A DNA stretch of 64,000 nucleotides from Struthio camelus (taxonomy: Eukaryota > Chordata > Aves > Struthioniformes > Struthionidae). The stretch spans positions 78,657,931 through 78,721,930 of the forward strand of contig NC_090982.1 in the NCBI RefSeq assembly GCF_040807025.1, given 5' to 3'. The notes under the pieces were generated by a model. That model was given only the letters and a program-made list of their open reading frames with translations, made no database searches and was not told the origin of the DNA. Position 1 is the stretch's first letter, and each line of letters starts with the position of its first letter. The position numbers and the translations under genes are program-made. Of the stretch, positions 1 to 15,995 are shown piece by piece.

Positions 1-695
1 AGGAGGCTCGGAGAGATTTAGGGGGCAGATGCTCTATAGGGAGTTGTAAGAACATTATGGAGTGAGATCCTCCATAGGGGGCTCTGAGGGAGGCTCTTTG
101 CCCTTCCACCATGCCCCTACATCTCAGCGGGCAGCGTGCCCGTTCCCCTGCCACACTGACAGCTCTGCAGGGTCTCCATCGATGGGGACGCGGTATCAGA
201 GTGATGGGGTCTACCCTGCTCGTGGGCACCCTGGCAGTCCCGCCTGCCCGCCCCCACACCCCCCGCCACGTGGGTGCTCACCCTGCCAGCTGCTGCACGC
301 CCGCAGCTTTGGGAAAGGAAAGACTGGTCTCTCTTCGGATGTGCTGCTGGACAGCCGGTACCCGCAGCGCCAGCTCTGATGCCTGCGCAGGGCTCGCTCA
401 GGGTCTGCCTGTGTCTTGGGCAGGCTCTGCAGCCCAGCATGAGCCCCACGGCTGCTGCTGCGTGGGGTGGCAAGTGAAAGCCCTGCTCCGGCAGGCATTC
501 AGAGCCCTGCTGGTGCAGCCAGCGCTGGCGCGGAGCAGGGCTGGGGGACGCAGCGCACGGCTGCGGTGGTGGGGACGAGGCTGTCATTGTCCCAGGACGG
601 CTGGGCGAGGGGCGGTCGTGTCCCTGGGGAGCGAGGGTCTCCATCCCCGTGGCCTCACCCTGCATCCCTTTCTGTCTCCCGTGCGCGGCTGGAAG
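1..695 (+). other. ARID3C: ARID3C intron (left part)
   Basis: This is non-coding sequence before the first visible ARID3C exon. I looked for the upstream exon that should end in the FMQKRG segment of the ARID domain and did not find it here, so the 5' exons lie left of the window. The open frames in this stretch are GC-driven. A pyrimidine-rich tract just before position 696 serves as the splice acceptor. Confidence 0.55.
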
Positions 696-3600
696 GGACG
701 CCCGTGAACCGCATCCCCATCATGGCCAAGCAGGTGCTGGACCTGTACACGCTGTACCGCCTGGTGACGGACAAAGGGGGCCTGGTCGAAGTCATCAACA
801 AGAAGATCTGGCGGGAGATCACCAAGGGCCTCAACCTACCTACCTCCATCACCAGTGCTGCCTTTACCCTCCGCACGCAGTGAGCACCCAGGCGCCGGGT
901 TTTCCCCACGCCAGCACCCAAGCGTGGCCCTCTCTACCCACGCTATGAGCTGCGGGGCATCCTGCTGGCTCAGGAGCCCCAGAGCCCCGACCCTGCCCGC
1001 AGCGCCTGACTGGGACTCTGTTCGCACCCACGTGCTGCGTTACAGCTGGAGTGTCCCATGGGGAGACAGAAGGCTCTGCTTCTTCCCAGCATGGGTGCCA
1101 TCCCCACCCCAGTCCCCCCCGCTTAGCCCAGGGGTGGCCAGGAGCCGCGTGGTGCTGGGTCTCATCCTGGCTCCCTCCCACACAGATACATGAAGTACCT
1201 GTACCCCTATGAATGTGAGAAGCAGGCGCTCAGCTCTCCGGGAGAGCTCCAGGCTGCCATCGACAGCAACCGGCGAGAGGGACGGAGGCAGACTTTTGGG
1301 ACAGCACTCTTCAACTACTCACCCACTGGCACCCCAACCCTGCTGGGCTCCCCCAAAATGTCCCTGCCAGCCCTCAGCATCTCCACACACAGCTGCAGCC
1401 AGATCAGCCAAGTGCACACCGTTAAGAAAGGTGGGTGAGGGCCACGTCTGCTCCCCACTGGGCATCTCTCCCAGAAATGTGTACCACTGACAGCAGGCGT
1501 ACCTCCTCGGCTGCTCTTGCCCGGTTTATAGGGAAAAGAGGAGCAATTTTGGTCATTTGGTCTCTTGGGACTGAACAAGCTTTATTTTTCCTGTCTTACC
1601 CAGTTCTAGAGGGGAACCAAATCCAAATGCTCCCAACGGTGCCCTCCTCTCTGTGTCCCCCTTGCCCACTGGTGCTTAGCAGGAGCAGGCAGCCTGTGGG
1701 CCAAGACCTGGGTGCTTGCTCAGCTGGGGATGGAGAGATGGGCGCTGTCTCCGGCTCTCCGCCATCCCCAGGGCCGAGCGGTACCTGCTGAGCTCTCCCC
1801 ATCGTTGCAGAAGACAGCGCGCTGTCAGCACCGGTGCCCGGCCGCATCGCCATCCCCGTGGGACTGGCTGGCCACCACCTTGTGGCAGCCCAGGCAGCAG
1901 CTGCGTCGCAGGCGGCGGTGCTGGAGCAGCTGCGGGAGAAGCTGGAGACGGGGGAGCCCCCAGAGAAGAAGGTGGCCCTGACGGCAGAGGAGCAGCAGCG
2001 GCTCATGCAGCACGCGCTGCAGCACAACCTCCTGGCCATGGCGTCCCAGTTCCCCATGAACATCAAGATCTCCAACAGAGGTAGCAAGCACGGTGCGCAT
2101 TACCTGCCATGGGGACACCCTGGGTGCAGAGCCCGGAGGGAGCAGCCAAATGGCTTCGAGGACCCAGGGCGAGCTCAGGGATGGGTGCGCACCATGGGAG
2201 GCACAGCCTGGCGCAGGGAGGCCAGAATGCAACCCCCCCAGCCTCTGCCAGCCATCCCCTGGCACCGAGTGCCCTGGTTAGCCCAGGAGGACTACCTGGT
2301 TAGCCCTGTGATTCCTCTGACCTTCAGAAAGCCCTGCCACGGCCAGCGCACCAGCTGGAGATGGGCAGGTATCCGCCAGGCCTCGAGAGCCGAGCTGCCC
2401 GGAGAAGATGGGGCCCCATTTCTCTTTCTGGCAGGTTCTTGTTTCTGTTTCTCTTAACGCTCATATTGGTATTTCCTCTCCCCAGATGACAGACAGGAGA
2501 CTGCATTGAACCTGTCCACCAACGGCATTAGCAGTATCAACATGTCAATAGAAATAAATGGAGTTGTCTACACAGGTAAATAGAAGGGCCGCTTGGCCCG
2601 TGTAATTGCGGCCGGGAAATCCAATAACTTATAGCCACTGCCTGGCCAGCAAGTCCTTCCTTCAATCTGATGTCTTTACTATAAAATCCATTGTAATGAA
2701 GTGGCAGGGCCTGGGGAGAGGGGGCAGGTGAAGGAGGGGGACAGCAAGGCTGGAAATTGTCCTCCGGGAGGGGCCAGCAACAAAGGACCAAGGGGGTGAT
2801 AGATTGACAGATGGACTCAGGCTGAGAGGTGCAAAAAGGCCCTTGGGCAATCCCAACCATGGGGAGTCTGAGCCCCACAGAGAGTGCTTGGATTTGGGGC
2901 CATCTCAATGCTGTAGTGCCCAGGAGGTCTCAACCTCCTTAGCTGGCCCCCCGCAGGGTGCAGCGAGGGGTGTTGGGTGCAAGGGGGCTTGGAGGATGTG
3001 GGCAGAGGTGGTGGATGCAGAGAAAAGGGCACTCAGGTGCTGGAAGAGATGCCGGGCTCGGGACGCTGTTGGGATGCCTTGCTGGAGCAGAGGCTCTGTC
3101 AGGTACCAACAGGCACCCAAGAGCCCAGCGGCCCTGGGCAGGGACTGGTACGAGGAGCCTGGAGGGTTTGTGGGTGCCTGGGGAGGATGCACCAACGCCT
3201 GCCCTGCTGGCACCCCGCTGAGGGGCCTGGGGGGGCCCACATGTGCTGGGACGCAGCCCCGCTGTGCCAGGCAGGGCAGGGGCCGCTGCCGGGCCCTGCG
3301 CAGCATGGGCATGGGCACTCACGTGCCCCTCATTGGCTAAGCAGCTTGCCCCATGCCCTCCAGCTCCCTGCCTGCCCTGCTGAGACACCCCTAATTAAAA
3401 TAGAAGGCTTTTCCATCAGCAAATAAATACTTAACGAGCTGGAAAGGTCAGGCCTAAGAAACATAGGGGCCTGCCAGCCAAATGGTCCTGGGCCACCCCA
3501 GGGGCTGTCCCACATGGGCAAGGGCATCCCGGGGGGCCTGGATGAGGGTTCACGGGGACAGAGACCCACTGAGGGGAAGAGACAGGGCCTGGGGTGTAGA

Positions 3601-3819
3601 GTCCCAATTCTGCCTGCATTAGCAGGCAGCCCCAGGCTGCCCTAACACCGTCTTTCTCGCTCCCCAGGCGTCCTGTTCGCCCGCCGGCCCACGGCCCCCC
3701 CAGCGCCCAGTGGCCCCGGTGGAGGGAGTGCCCAGAGCCAGCCAAGCCCCATGCCCACCCCAAACCCACTGCTCCCGGCCCCATCGCACAGCCACACTCC
3801 CGCCAGCACCTCACCATAG
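696..3819 (+). CDS. ARID3C: ARID3C, AT-rich interaction domain 3C (3' part, five exons)
   Basis: This is a nuclear DNA-binding factor of the ARID3/Bright family. Exons are 696-879, 1186-1430, 1811-2080, 2486-2575 and 3668-3819; the TAG is at 3817-3819. All five join in one frame and give 312 residues. Exon 1 reads TPVNRIPIMAKQVLDLYTLY and continues to AFTLRTQ, the C-terminal half of the ARID fold. Exon 2 adds YMKYLYPYEC and SPGELQAAIDSNRREGRR. Exon 3 carries the REKLES domain (REKLETGEPPEKK, then QRLMQHALQHNLLAM and FPMNIKIS), which family knowledge links to self-association and nuclear shuttling. Exon 4 has INMSIEINGVVYT, and the last exon GVLFARRP followed by a Pro/Ser-rich tail. Neighbourhood (DCTN3 and RPP25L in the same orientation) favours ARID3C over ARID3A or ARID3B. 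The introns are short (306, 380, 405 and 1,092 bp). The 5' exons, including the start codon, are outside the window. Confidence 0.93.
2576..2725 (+). promoter_or_regulatory. AT-rich island in ARID3C last intron (5' side)
   Basis: Directly after the exon 4 donor, the sequence changes from very GC-rich to AT-rich, with TGTAATTGCGG, CCAATAACTTATAG and CTATAAAATCCATTGTAATG. Homeodomain or ARID-type AT cores are visible. A regulatory role is inferred only from composition and position. Confidence 0.25.
3385..3450 (+). promoter_or_regulatory. AT-rich island in ARID3C last intron (3' side)
   Basis: A short AT-rich patch contains CCCTAATTAAAATAGAAGG and AAATAAATACTTAACG inside otherwise GC-rich intron. 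TAATTAAA resembles the AT-rich cores bound by ARID3 proteins and by homeodomains. An autoregulatory or enhancer element is an inference. Confidence 0.25.
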
Positions 3820-4374
3820 TGGCGATGCCCTCCGAAGCAGCCGGGAGTCCCTGGAGCTGGGCCAGCCCATGGGGAGCCCCCACACATGGACACCATGGGT
3901 GCCCCAGCCCCGGAGACAAGGCAGACTGGTCTGTCCTCCGCCTGGGGGGCACGAGGGGCTGTGCCCTTGGCTGTGGGTGAGAATGTGGCCTGGCAGTGGG
4001 GCAGAGCTAGTCCCATCAGTGGCTGGTTTGGGGCAGGGCTGTGCCCACTGGGATCTGGCTGCGGGGCTGGCCCTGGCTGCTCCTGTTCTCCCGGGACGTG
4101 ACCTCGTGAGGCAGCGGGTGGGGTTATGAGGGGACCCAGCTGGGCCACCAAGGTGGGATGGGAGACCCAGGGGTGCCTCTTGCTGCAATATCGTGCAGTG
4201 ATTTAGTGCAAGGCTGTGAGCACCCGTGAGAGCCCTCTTGCCACGCATGTGTCCCCTTTTCCAACATGTGCCCTCCTGCACAGGCGCCTTCTCTGCCAGG
4301 CAGTGCCCCCGGGTGACTCCCCAGTACAGCTCCTGCTTGCCCTGCTGGCCTGGTGCACCTCAGAGCCCCGCATA

Positions 4375-4690
4375 CTGTGTCCCCTGTACACTGCATCCCC
4401 TACGGACACCCTTGCTGTGCACACACACCGCATCCTCTACGCACGCCCTCAGTGCACACACTACAGCCCCTACACGCTGCATCCTCTGTACACACCTTTC
4501 ATGCACACATTGCACCCCCTACCCACTGCACCCTCTATGAAACACTCAATCCACACGTATCTCCTACACACTGCACCCCCTATACACCCCCTAAGTGCAC
4601 ACATCGCATCCCCTGTGCACATCCTCCATGCACACACTGCAGCCCCTGCACACCGCAACTCCCCTCGCACACTGTGCCCTCAGCACGCCT
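4375..4690 (+). repeat. degenerate minisatellite, CACACTGCANCCCCTA-type unit
   Basis: About ten imperfect copies of a roughly 25-30 bp unit built from 'GCACACA(C/T)TGCA(T/C)CCCCT(A/G)' alternate with TACAC and CTCCATG variants. The copies produce a 330-codon open frame by chance, which is not a gene. It lies within the likely ARID3C 3' UTR. Confidence 0.75.
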
Positions 4691-5348
4691 CCCTCCCGCA
4701 CTGCCTGAGCTTGCTGTCCCGGTGCCATTCCCCCTCGTCACACCTGTGCTCTGTGTCCCCTCACGGCCCCTCTGATCCCCGGGTGGCCCCCCGACCCCAG
4801 GGTGGTGGTGTCCCCATAGTGGGGACAGCTCAGGCCCCAGCACCCCAGCTCGGCCCTAGTCCAGGCGCGGGGTTGTGCCAGGGGAACTTCACAGGTCAAC
4901 TCGGGGGCAGATATTGGGGAAACTGGTGGGACTGGTGGGAGTGGAGCCTCGTGTGTGAGGGTGTGGCATGGGATGGGGCTTCATGCACTGGGAGGAGCTT
5001 CTTGGGTGCAGGAAGGGAGCAGGGTGGCAGTGGCACAGGGGGGGCATGTCACAGGAAACGAGGCCCAGCAGTGCTCCCACCAAAGACCACCCGGACACCG
5101 GGGTCCCTGGCCCAGAGTCGGGGGACAGAGGCCGCTGCATCAGGCATGCCAAACTACCTCGTTGGGGCGGGCAGGCGCCTCCTCCCGCCCACTCACACCC
5201 TTGGGTGACAGAGCAGGCCGAGCGCGGGGCGATGCTCACCTCTACCTCAGCGTGCGGCAGGCCAGGCTGCGGCTCGGTGCCACCGGGGCAGCTGGCCAGG
5301 CTCCCGTGGGTGCTCCCGCTGTGGCAACGCAACTCTCTCTATATATCT

Positions 5349-5354
5349 ATTAAA
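5349..5354 (+). terminator. ARID3C: candidate polyadenylation signal ATTAAA of ARID3C
   Basis: ATTAAA, the common variant signal, is followed within 25-45 bases by GT-rich sequence. It is the first plausible signal after the ARID3C stop. Confidence 0.45.
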
Positions 5355-6019
5355 GGAAATGAACTGATGAACCAAACTGGTGTCTAGGGTAATGTCTGTG
5401 ACACGGAGTCACCCACTTCGCTCCAGTGCCCAGGCTTGGAACAATTCAGGGGGTGCAGGACACCCTCTCAGCCCCTTTTGGGACACCATAAGGTGGCAGC
5501 TGCTGTGCCCAAGGGCCGCAGCCCGCTGACCTTTGCCTCCAGCACAGGGTTGCCCCAGCTCCATGGGGAAAATGCAGCCGGCTCTGGGGCAGCCAGATGC
5601 CCTGTGCCCCCAGAGATGCCCCTGTGCCCTCAAGGGCGAGTAGGAGCAGACAGGGCGCTGAGGTCCAGATGTGCCAGCCAAAGCGTGGGGCTGCCCAGCC
5701 CCAGAAGGTGCCCAGGGGTAGCTTACCCACAGCTGGGTGGCTCCCTGAAGCTGCCTGTGCCAGGCAAGAGACACGGGGCACGGCCATGAGGCTGCAAAGG
5801 CCACAGCTGTGGGGCTGTAAAGGGCATGGCCGTGTGGCTGTGAGGTTGCGGCCAGGTGAGATGCAAACAGTGCCGGGCCAGTCTGGCACTCGGGCAGTGC
5901 CCGTGGAGGGCATGAGTGAGCTGGCTGGAGCTGAAAGGGTTGCAGGTAGACAAATGGGTGCCCACGGCTGCAGAGATAGGTACACATGGGTGAGTACGGA
6001 GGCACGCAAGCAGCTGAAT

Positions 6020-6215
6020 CCCCACACTCATACACACAGGTCACTTCAGCGCGCTCCCATTCACACGCACAAACTGACTGGCATTCACGCTGCCTTGTGC
6101 ACGCACACTCAGATGCACACACAGTCGCGCTCGCACACAAGCGCTTGTGTGAGCACACACATGCCGGCACTCCCACATACACATGTGCTTGCACCCACTC
6201 ACAGGCACCTACGCA
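6020..6215 (+). repeat. degenerate CA-rich simple repeat
   Basis: Runs of CACACA interrupted by TCA, GCA and TCG variants (for example TGCACACACAGTCGCGCTCG and ACATACACATGTGC) look like an old, decayed (CA)n microsatellite. Confidence 0.6.
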
Positions 6216-6261
6216 TGTGAGCAGACTCCTCCCAGCACCCAGGGGAAGAGACCCGGGCAGG

Positions 6262-6465
6262 GAGGGCATCCATGGGGACAGACCCCTGGCACAGAGAGCA
6301 CGGACGGGGTCAGATGCCAGCACCTCTGGGGACAGACCCTCCTGGAACAAAGGCACCCATGGGGACAGATCCCGTTATGCCTGGGGAAAGACCCCCAGCA
6401 CCCCTGGGGAGGGACCCCGATACCCCTGGGGACAGAGCCCGGCGCTCCTGGGGACACCCCGGCCG
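6262..6465 (+). repeat. minisatellite with CCTGGGGACAGACCC core
   Basis: About seven imperfect copies of a unit close to 30 bp, with core (C)CCTGGGGACAGA(C/T)CC and spacers rich in GGCAC and AGCAC. The translated frames show a recurrent GDRP/GTDP pattern, which explains the open frames. Confidence 0.65.
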
Positions 6466-6699
6466 GGCCCCCCGCCGCGGCGGTGCCGGCGCTGTCCAGG
6501 GTGCTGCAGCGCCGAGCGCTGCCGGGGCGGGGCCCGGGGACGGGGACCCAGGCGTCCCGGGATGGGGCGGGCGGGGGGGTCCTGGAGGGTCCGAAGGGGA
6601 CCGAGAGCCTTTGTGCCAGCCCCCCAAGAGGGGGCTGTGCGGTGCCTGTGCGTGGCGGCCCCTCCACAGGCAGCACTCCCGCAGCCCCCTGGCACAGCA

Positions 6700-7010
6700 C
6701 GGCACGGCAAGCGGGGGGCCGGAGCGGGATCGATCCGGCCGTAATTGGGGTCTCGCGTCCCCTGTCACTGCCAGGCAGCGCTGGCCGTGGCTCATCGAGC
6801 GCCGAGGGCCCCGGGGGGCCGGGAGGGCGCACACGCCCCATGTTCCCCCTCATTAGGCGGCTCAGGGGGAGACGTGCGAGGCCATGCTCCCCGGGGGGCT
6901 CGGGGACACGGCTGCTGTCACCTGAGTAACCAGCCCCGATCGATGCCCACTTCCCGCATCCCGCAGGGCCTATAATTGAGTGGGAGGGAGGAGCCGGAGG
7001 GCGAGGGGCC
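6700..7010. promoter_or_regulatory. GC-rich block with homeodomain-type TAATTG sites
   Basis: This CpG-rich stretch has GGATCGATCC, CCGTAATTGGGG, CTCATTAGGCGG and CTATAATTGAGTGGG. AT cores inside a CpG-rich block suggest a regulatory element. No transcript start can be assigned. Confidence 0.25.
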
Positions 7011-8609
7011 GTGGGGACGATCCAGCCTAGCCAGAGAGGTGCTGGATCAGGGCCTCAGCGCCAGGCGGTGGGCAGGGGCCATGGCACTGCTGCGGGCTGC
7101 GTGCGCTGGGCCTACGTAGGCCCTGGCTGCCCCCAACCCAGGGACGCGGCTGGAGCATCCCTCTCCTGCCCAAGAGCATGCACACGTGTACGTGTGGGTC
7201 TCTGCTGGCCCGACAGGGCATGGAGGGGTGCATGTGCCACACAGAGGTGGCATCTCTGACCCCTTCCCCCCTTCCCGACGTCAGTGCCTCCCCACAAGAC
7301 CCCTTGCCCTGCGTGTGGGGACACCCCAGCCCTGCCGGGGATGCCGTGGCCTGGCTGGGATTCCAGCGGTAGCCAGGGCACCTGTGTGGGTGGCTCTGCC
7401 CCCAACCTTGGGGGCTGGCGTGCGTCACTTCACACCTCTTGCTGGCTCAGCCTGCCCTAGCCCCGCAGCTTGCTGGTCTTCAGTCCTGGGGGGCCACGGC
7501 CCCGACCTCCCTCCTGTCCTGGTGTCACAGGGACAGGATCCACGGGGCTCCAGCAGGGAGGCCAGATGTGGGGCAGCAGCTTGCGCTGACCCTGCGCAAT
7601 GGGTCCACCCCAACACCTGCCTGGGGTGGTTCTGGGCACCCCTGGGACCCTCTTTTAGCATTGACTCCCCCCTTGTGGAGCTGGGGGGTCCCAGGGCAGA
7701 CCCAGGACCCAGGGCAGGGGAGGGACAGGGCTCTCACTGGGGCCAGGAGGGTGCTGGATTTGGCTCCTCCACCTTCCCCCGGGCCCAAGGGGTGTCCTGC
7801 CCGAGCCGGACCCTGGTCCTGCTGCCTTGCAGTGTGTGCTGAAGAGAGGCAGGGTGTGTCTGGCTCCTCCGCTCCCTAAATCTTGTGCTGGAGGCCTCCA
7901 AGGGCTGGGGCTCCATCCCCAGCCGGTCCCCAGGGTCCAGCAGCTCTGGGCCCTGCTCTGTGGATACCTGCTTGGGAGGTCAACCCTGATTTGGACATCC
8001 CTAGAAGCCTTCAATCAAAGCCCATGGGGCATCTGTGCACCCAACCCGCAGGGATCTCGCCCCGAGGGGGTCACTTACCCCCGTCACACTGTGGGGTGGG
8101 CTGCAGGAGTCCTGCTTGGGATCTGACTGCTTGGGGACACCGGGCTTGCCAGGATGACACCAACCCAGCCAGAATCGCCAGTGTGGGGTGGGAGCAGGGC
8201 AAGGCCTGTGGTGGGGCACAGGGAGACCCTGCTCGGGGTGCTGCCTGGGGAGCAGCCCCAGGCTGAATCGCCTGCTGGGGGTCACACAGGAACACATGGG
8301 CAGCCCAGAACTACAGCTTCCCCCCTGCTCCCAGGCTCACCTGGCCACATGGGATTTGTCCTCTGCCCCTAAAGCCCCAGTTCCCAGAGTCCCAGGACTG
8401 CCTGAATTTCTCAGCTCGGGGGTGGGGGGTAGGTTGATTTCTGACCGTCCAGCACGAGGATTTGGGTTTCCACAGGCATCGCATCACGCTGGGCACAGGC
8501 CACAGTACAGCTGGTCCCCCGCAAGCTCAGACCAGCAGCACGTGCTCAGCTGCCGGCCCCCTCTGCAGCCCCAGCCGGTTCTGCTAACGAAGCTGTTTTT
8601 AATTGTCGC

Positions 8610-8624
8610 CTTTGTGGAACAAAG
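8610..8624. promoter_or_regulatory. inverted SOX-type pair CTTTGT-GGA-ACAAAG
   Basis: Two perfect SOX-core half sites face each other with a 3-base spacer, next to a TTTTTAATTG stretch. The pairing is visible; function is inferred. Confidence 0.3.
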
Positions 8625-9899
8625 CTGGGCTCCTTCCCTCCGAAGGCGTCTCTCTCGCAGCCCAGCTATCGATCCCTGGGAAGAAAAGGCAGAGCGCACT
8701 GGGCCTCAGCTTGCTGCCTTCTGCCCGAGTGCTTTGCACAGCTCCTCCAGGGAGATTTGAGGGGCCACAGGGGTTGCTGGGTCCCTGGGCCACCCCACAG
8801 CTGCCTCCTACAGCCCAGCGATCCCATACAACTACCCCTTCGAGCACAGACAAAAGCTGCAGTAGAACATCTAGAAGGGTGTTGGCATCTCAGGGCATGG
8901 TGGGTTTTGCTCTCTGCAAGGGGCACTGTGGGGATCCTCAAAGCCCATCAACCACAGTTGCCTGGCAGGCTAATGAAGCATATGCTGTTAGCAAATAGTT
9001 TTGACGCAAAAGCCTGGCCTGAGATTATCTGAAGCCGGTTAGGGATTCCCTAGTGCCTAGGGCATGGCAGTGCGAAGCCCAGCTGGGAGCGAGAGGGGCA
9101 GAAATCAGCCTGGGGCAGCTCTTCCACCACTGAAGCTAGAGGACATGACGGGGCAGTGACCGGCTGAGTCCTGGGGCACAGGGGATACCGTGAGATGCTT
9201 TGGGAGCTCCCGAACTCCTCTCTCTCCAGTTTGGATGCAATGGATGCTGCTGCCACGAAGCCATGTCATCTCATCCTTTTTAGAGATCCCTGTAATTGCA
9301 AGTGCCAATTAAAGGCAGTAATGGGGCTCGGGGTGGCTGTTGCATTCATTCGTGTCTCGCTTTTTAGTAAGTGTCACCTGCTTTGATCGATAGGAGAAAG
9401 GTGAACCCAGGCAGCCTGAGGCCTGGGGAAAAGCCTGCGGCAGCCTCTTGGATTTCAAAGGCCCTGCTTCCATGCAGCCCCGATCACTATATCTATTTTT
9501 TTTAATACATTTGAGTGCCTCTTTCCTGAAGGACCACACTGGAATGAAGTAGTTATCGACCAGTCGGGTGGTGTGAAGCCTACACATGGGAGGGCACCTC
9601 CTTCTACAGTGCAAATCAGCATTGATTGGCTTTAACATCTCCTCTTTGGCTTTGAGATCGGCTTCACATCTCCCGCTCAGCTCCCCAAAAAGCCAATTTC
9701 CATTACCTACCTCCTGCACATCTCCCCCTGCCTGGTGTCCCAGCCTCATTACCTCTTCTGAAGAAGGACCTGGGGAGGGGAGGCGCAGGCCGGGTTTTTT
9801 CACTCGGCGAGAAGGAGGAGATGGACGTGTCCTTCAAAGATCGAAGGTCTCCCAACTTCCCAGGTGGCGAACCCTGAGCCTGCAGAAGCGGTGCTGGGC

Positions 9900-15402
<5,503 letters not shown>

Positions 15403-15930
15403 TGGCAGTGCTGGGAGCGAGGGGAGCCGCAGGCGGGGGCCCTGGCGATGCTGGCCTTGGGAATCTCAGGAGAGGCTGCAGCACAGCTCGCACCCAGGGA
15501 CCTGTCGTCTCAGCGTGAGCGTGTCTTTCTGCTCAGCATGAGCGTGCTGCGAGTGATGGCGCAGGCTCTTGGGGGCGCCCTTGCTTTGTGGCTGCACTTT
15601 GTCCGCCCTGAATCAAAGGCACACTCTTGGTGTTCTCTTAATATGCCACTGTCTGCAAATCTTGCACTTCCATGGAATATCTTTTGGTTTATAACTTATT
15701 TAAAAGTCCCTTTCTGCTGTTACTGTGGACCATAGTAAAGTCCTAAAACACTAATTGGGTTGCCTCTCCTTCCCCTCGGTGTAGTCACGGCACAGACTGA
15801 CTGGGGCCAAGCTCAGAGTTGCAGCTGTATGTGGTGCTTGTGCAGCCTGCAGGTAGTTTGTGATGAGGAAATTTTATCCCTAGCATGAACTGGAAGCAGC
15901 CAGAGGTCAGATGAAGGCAGACGGTGTCCT

Positions 15931-15951
15931 TTTGTGGGGTCCTGTGCATGA
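15931..15951 (+). repeat. second copy of the 21-base intron-3 hairpin loop
   Basis: Identical to 12730-12750, the loop of the DCTN3 intron-3 hairpin, and lying 15 bases before the polyadenylation signal. The flanking bases differ on both sides, so the match is exactly 21 bases. Confidence 0.85.
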
Positions 15952-15965
15952 GAAATGAAGAGAGA

Positions 15966-15971
15966 AATAAA
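15966..15971 (+). terminator. DCTN3: polyadenylation signal AATAAA of DCTN3
   Basis: Canonical hexamer about 560 bases after the stop, followed by GCCTGTG and GGGTGCTGGGGTCC, which fits a downstream GT-rich element. Confidence 0.6.
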
Positions 15972-15995
15972 ATGCCTGTGCCTAGGATGGGTGCT

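Larger units (their letters stand above)
3820..5375 (+). other. ARID3C: probable ARID3C 3' UTR
   Basis: This runs from the ARID3C stop to an ATTAAA at 5349-5354, followed by a GT-rich stretch (TGGTGTCTAGGGTAATGTC) that fits a cleavage site near 5375. It contains the CACA/CCCCT minisatellite. No nearer AATAAA or ATTAAA was seen. The UTR extent is inferred. Confidence 0.45.
15403..15995 (+). other. DCTN3: DCTN3 3' UTR
   Basis: This runs from the DCTN3 stop to AATAAA at 15966-15971, which is followed by GT-rich sequence. An earlier, weaker cue (ATAGTAAAG near 15733) could give a shorter transcript. Cleavage near 15995 is inferred. Confidence 0.6.

Noticed and set aside
4216-5208. 330-codon frame rich in His, Thr and Pro
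   Set aside because: Generated by the CACA/CCCCT minisatellite in the ARID3C 3' UTR.
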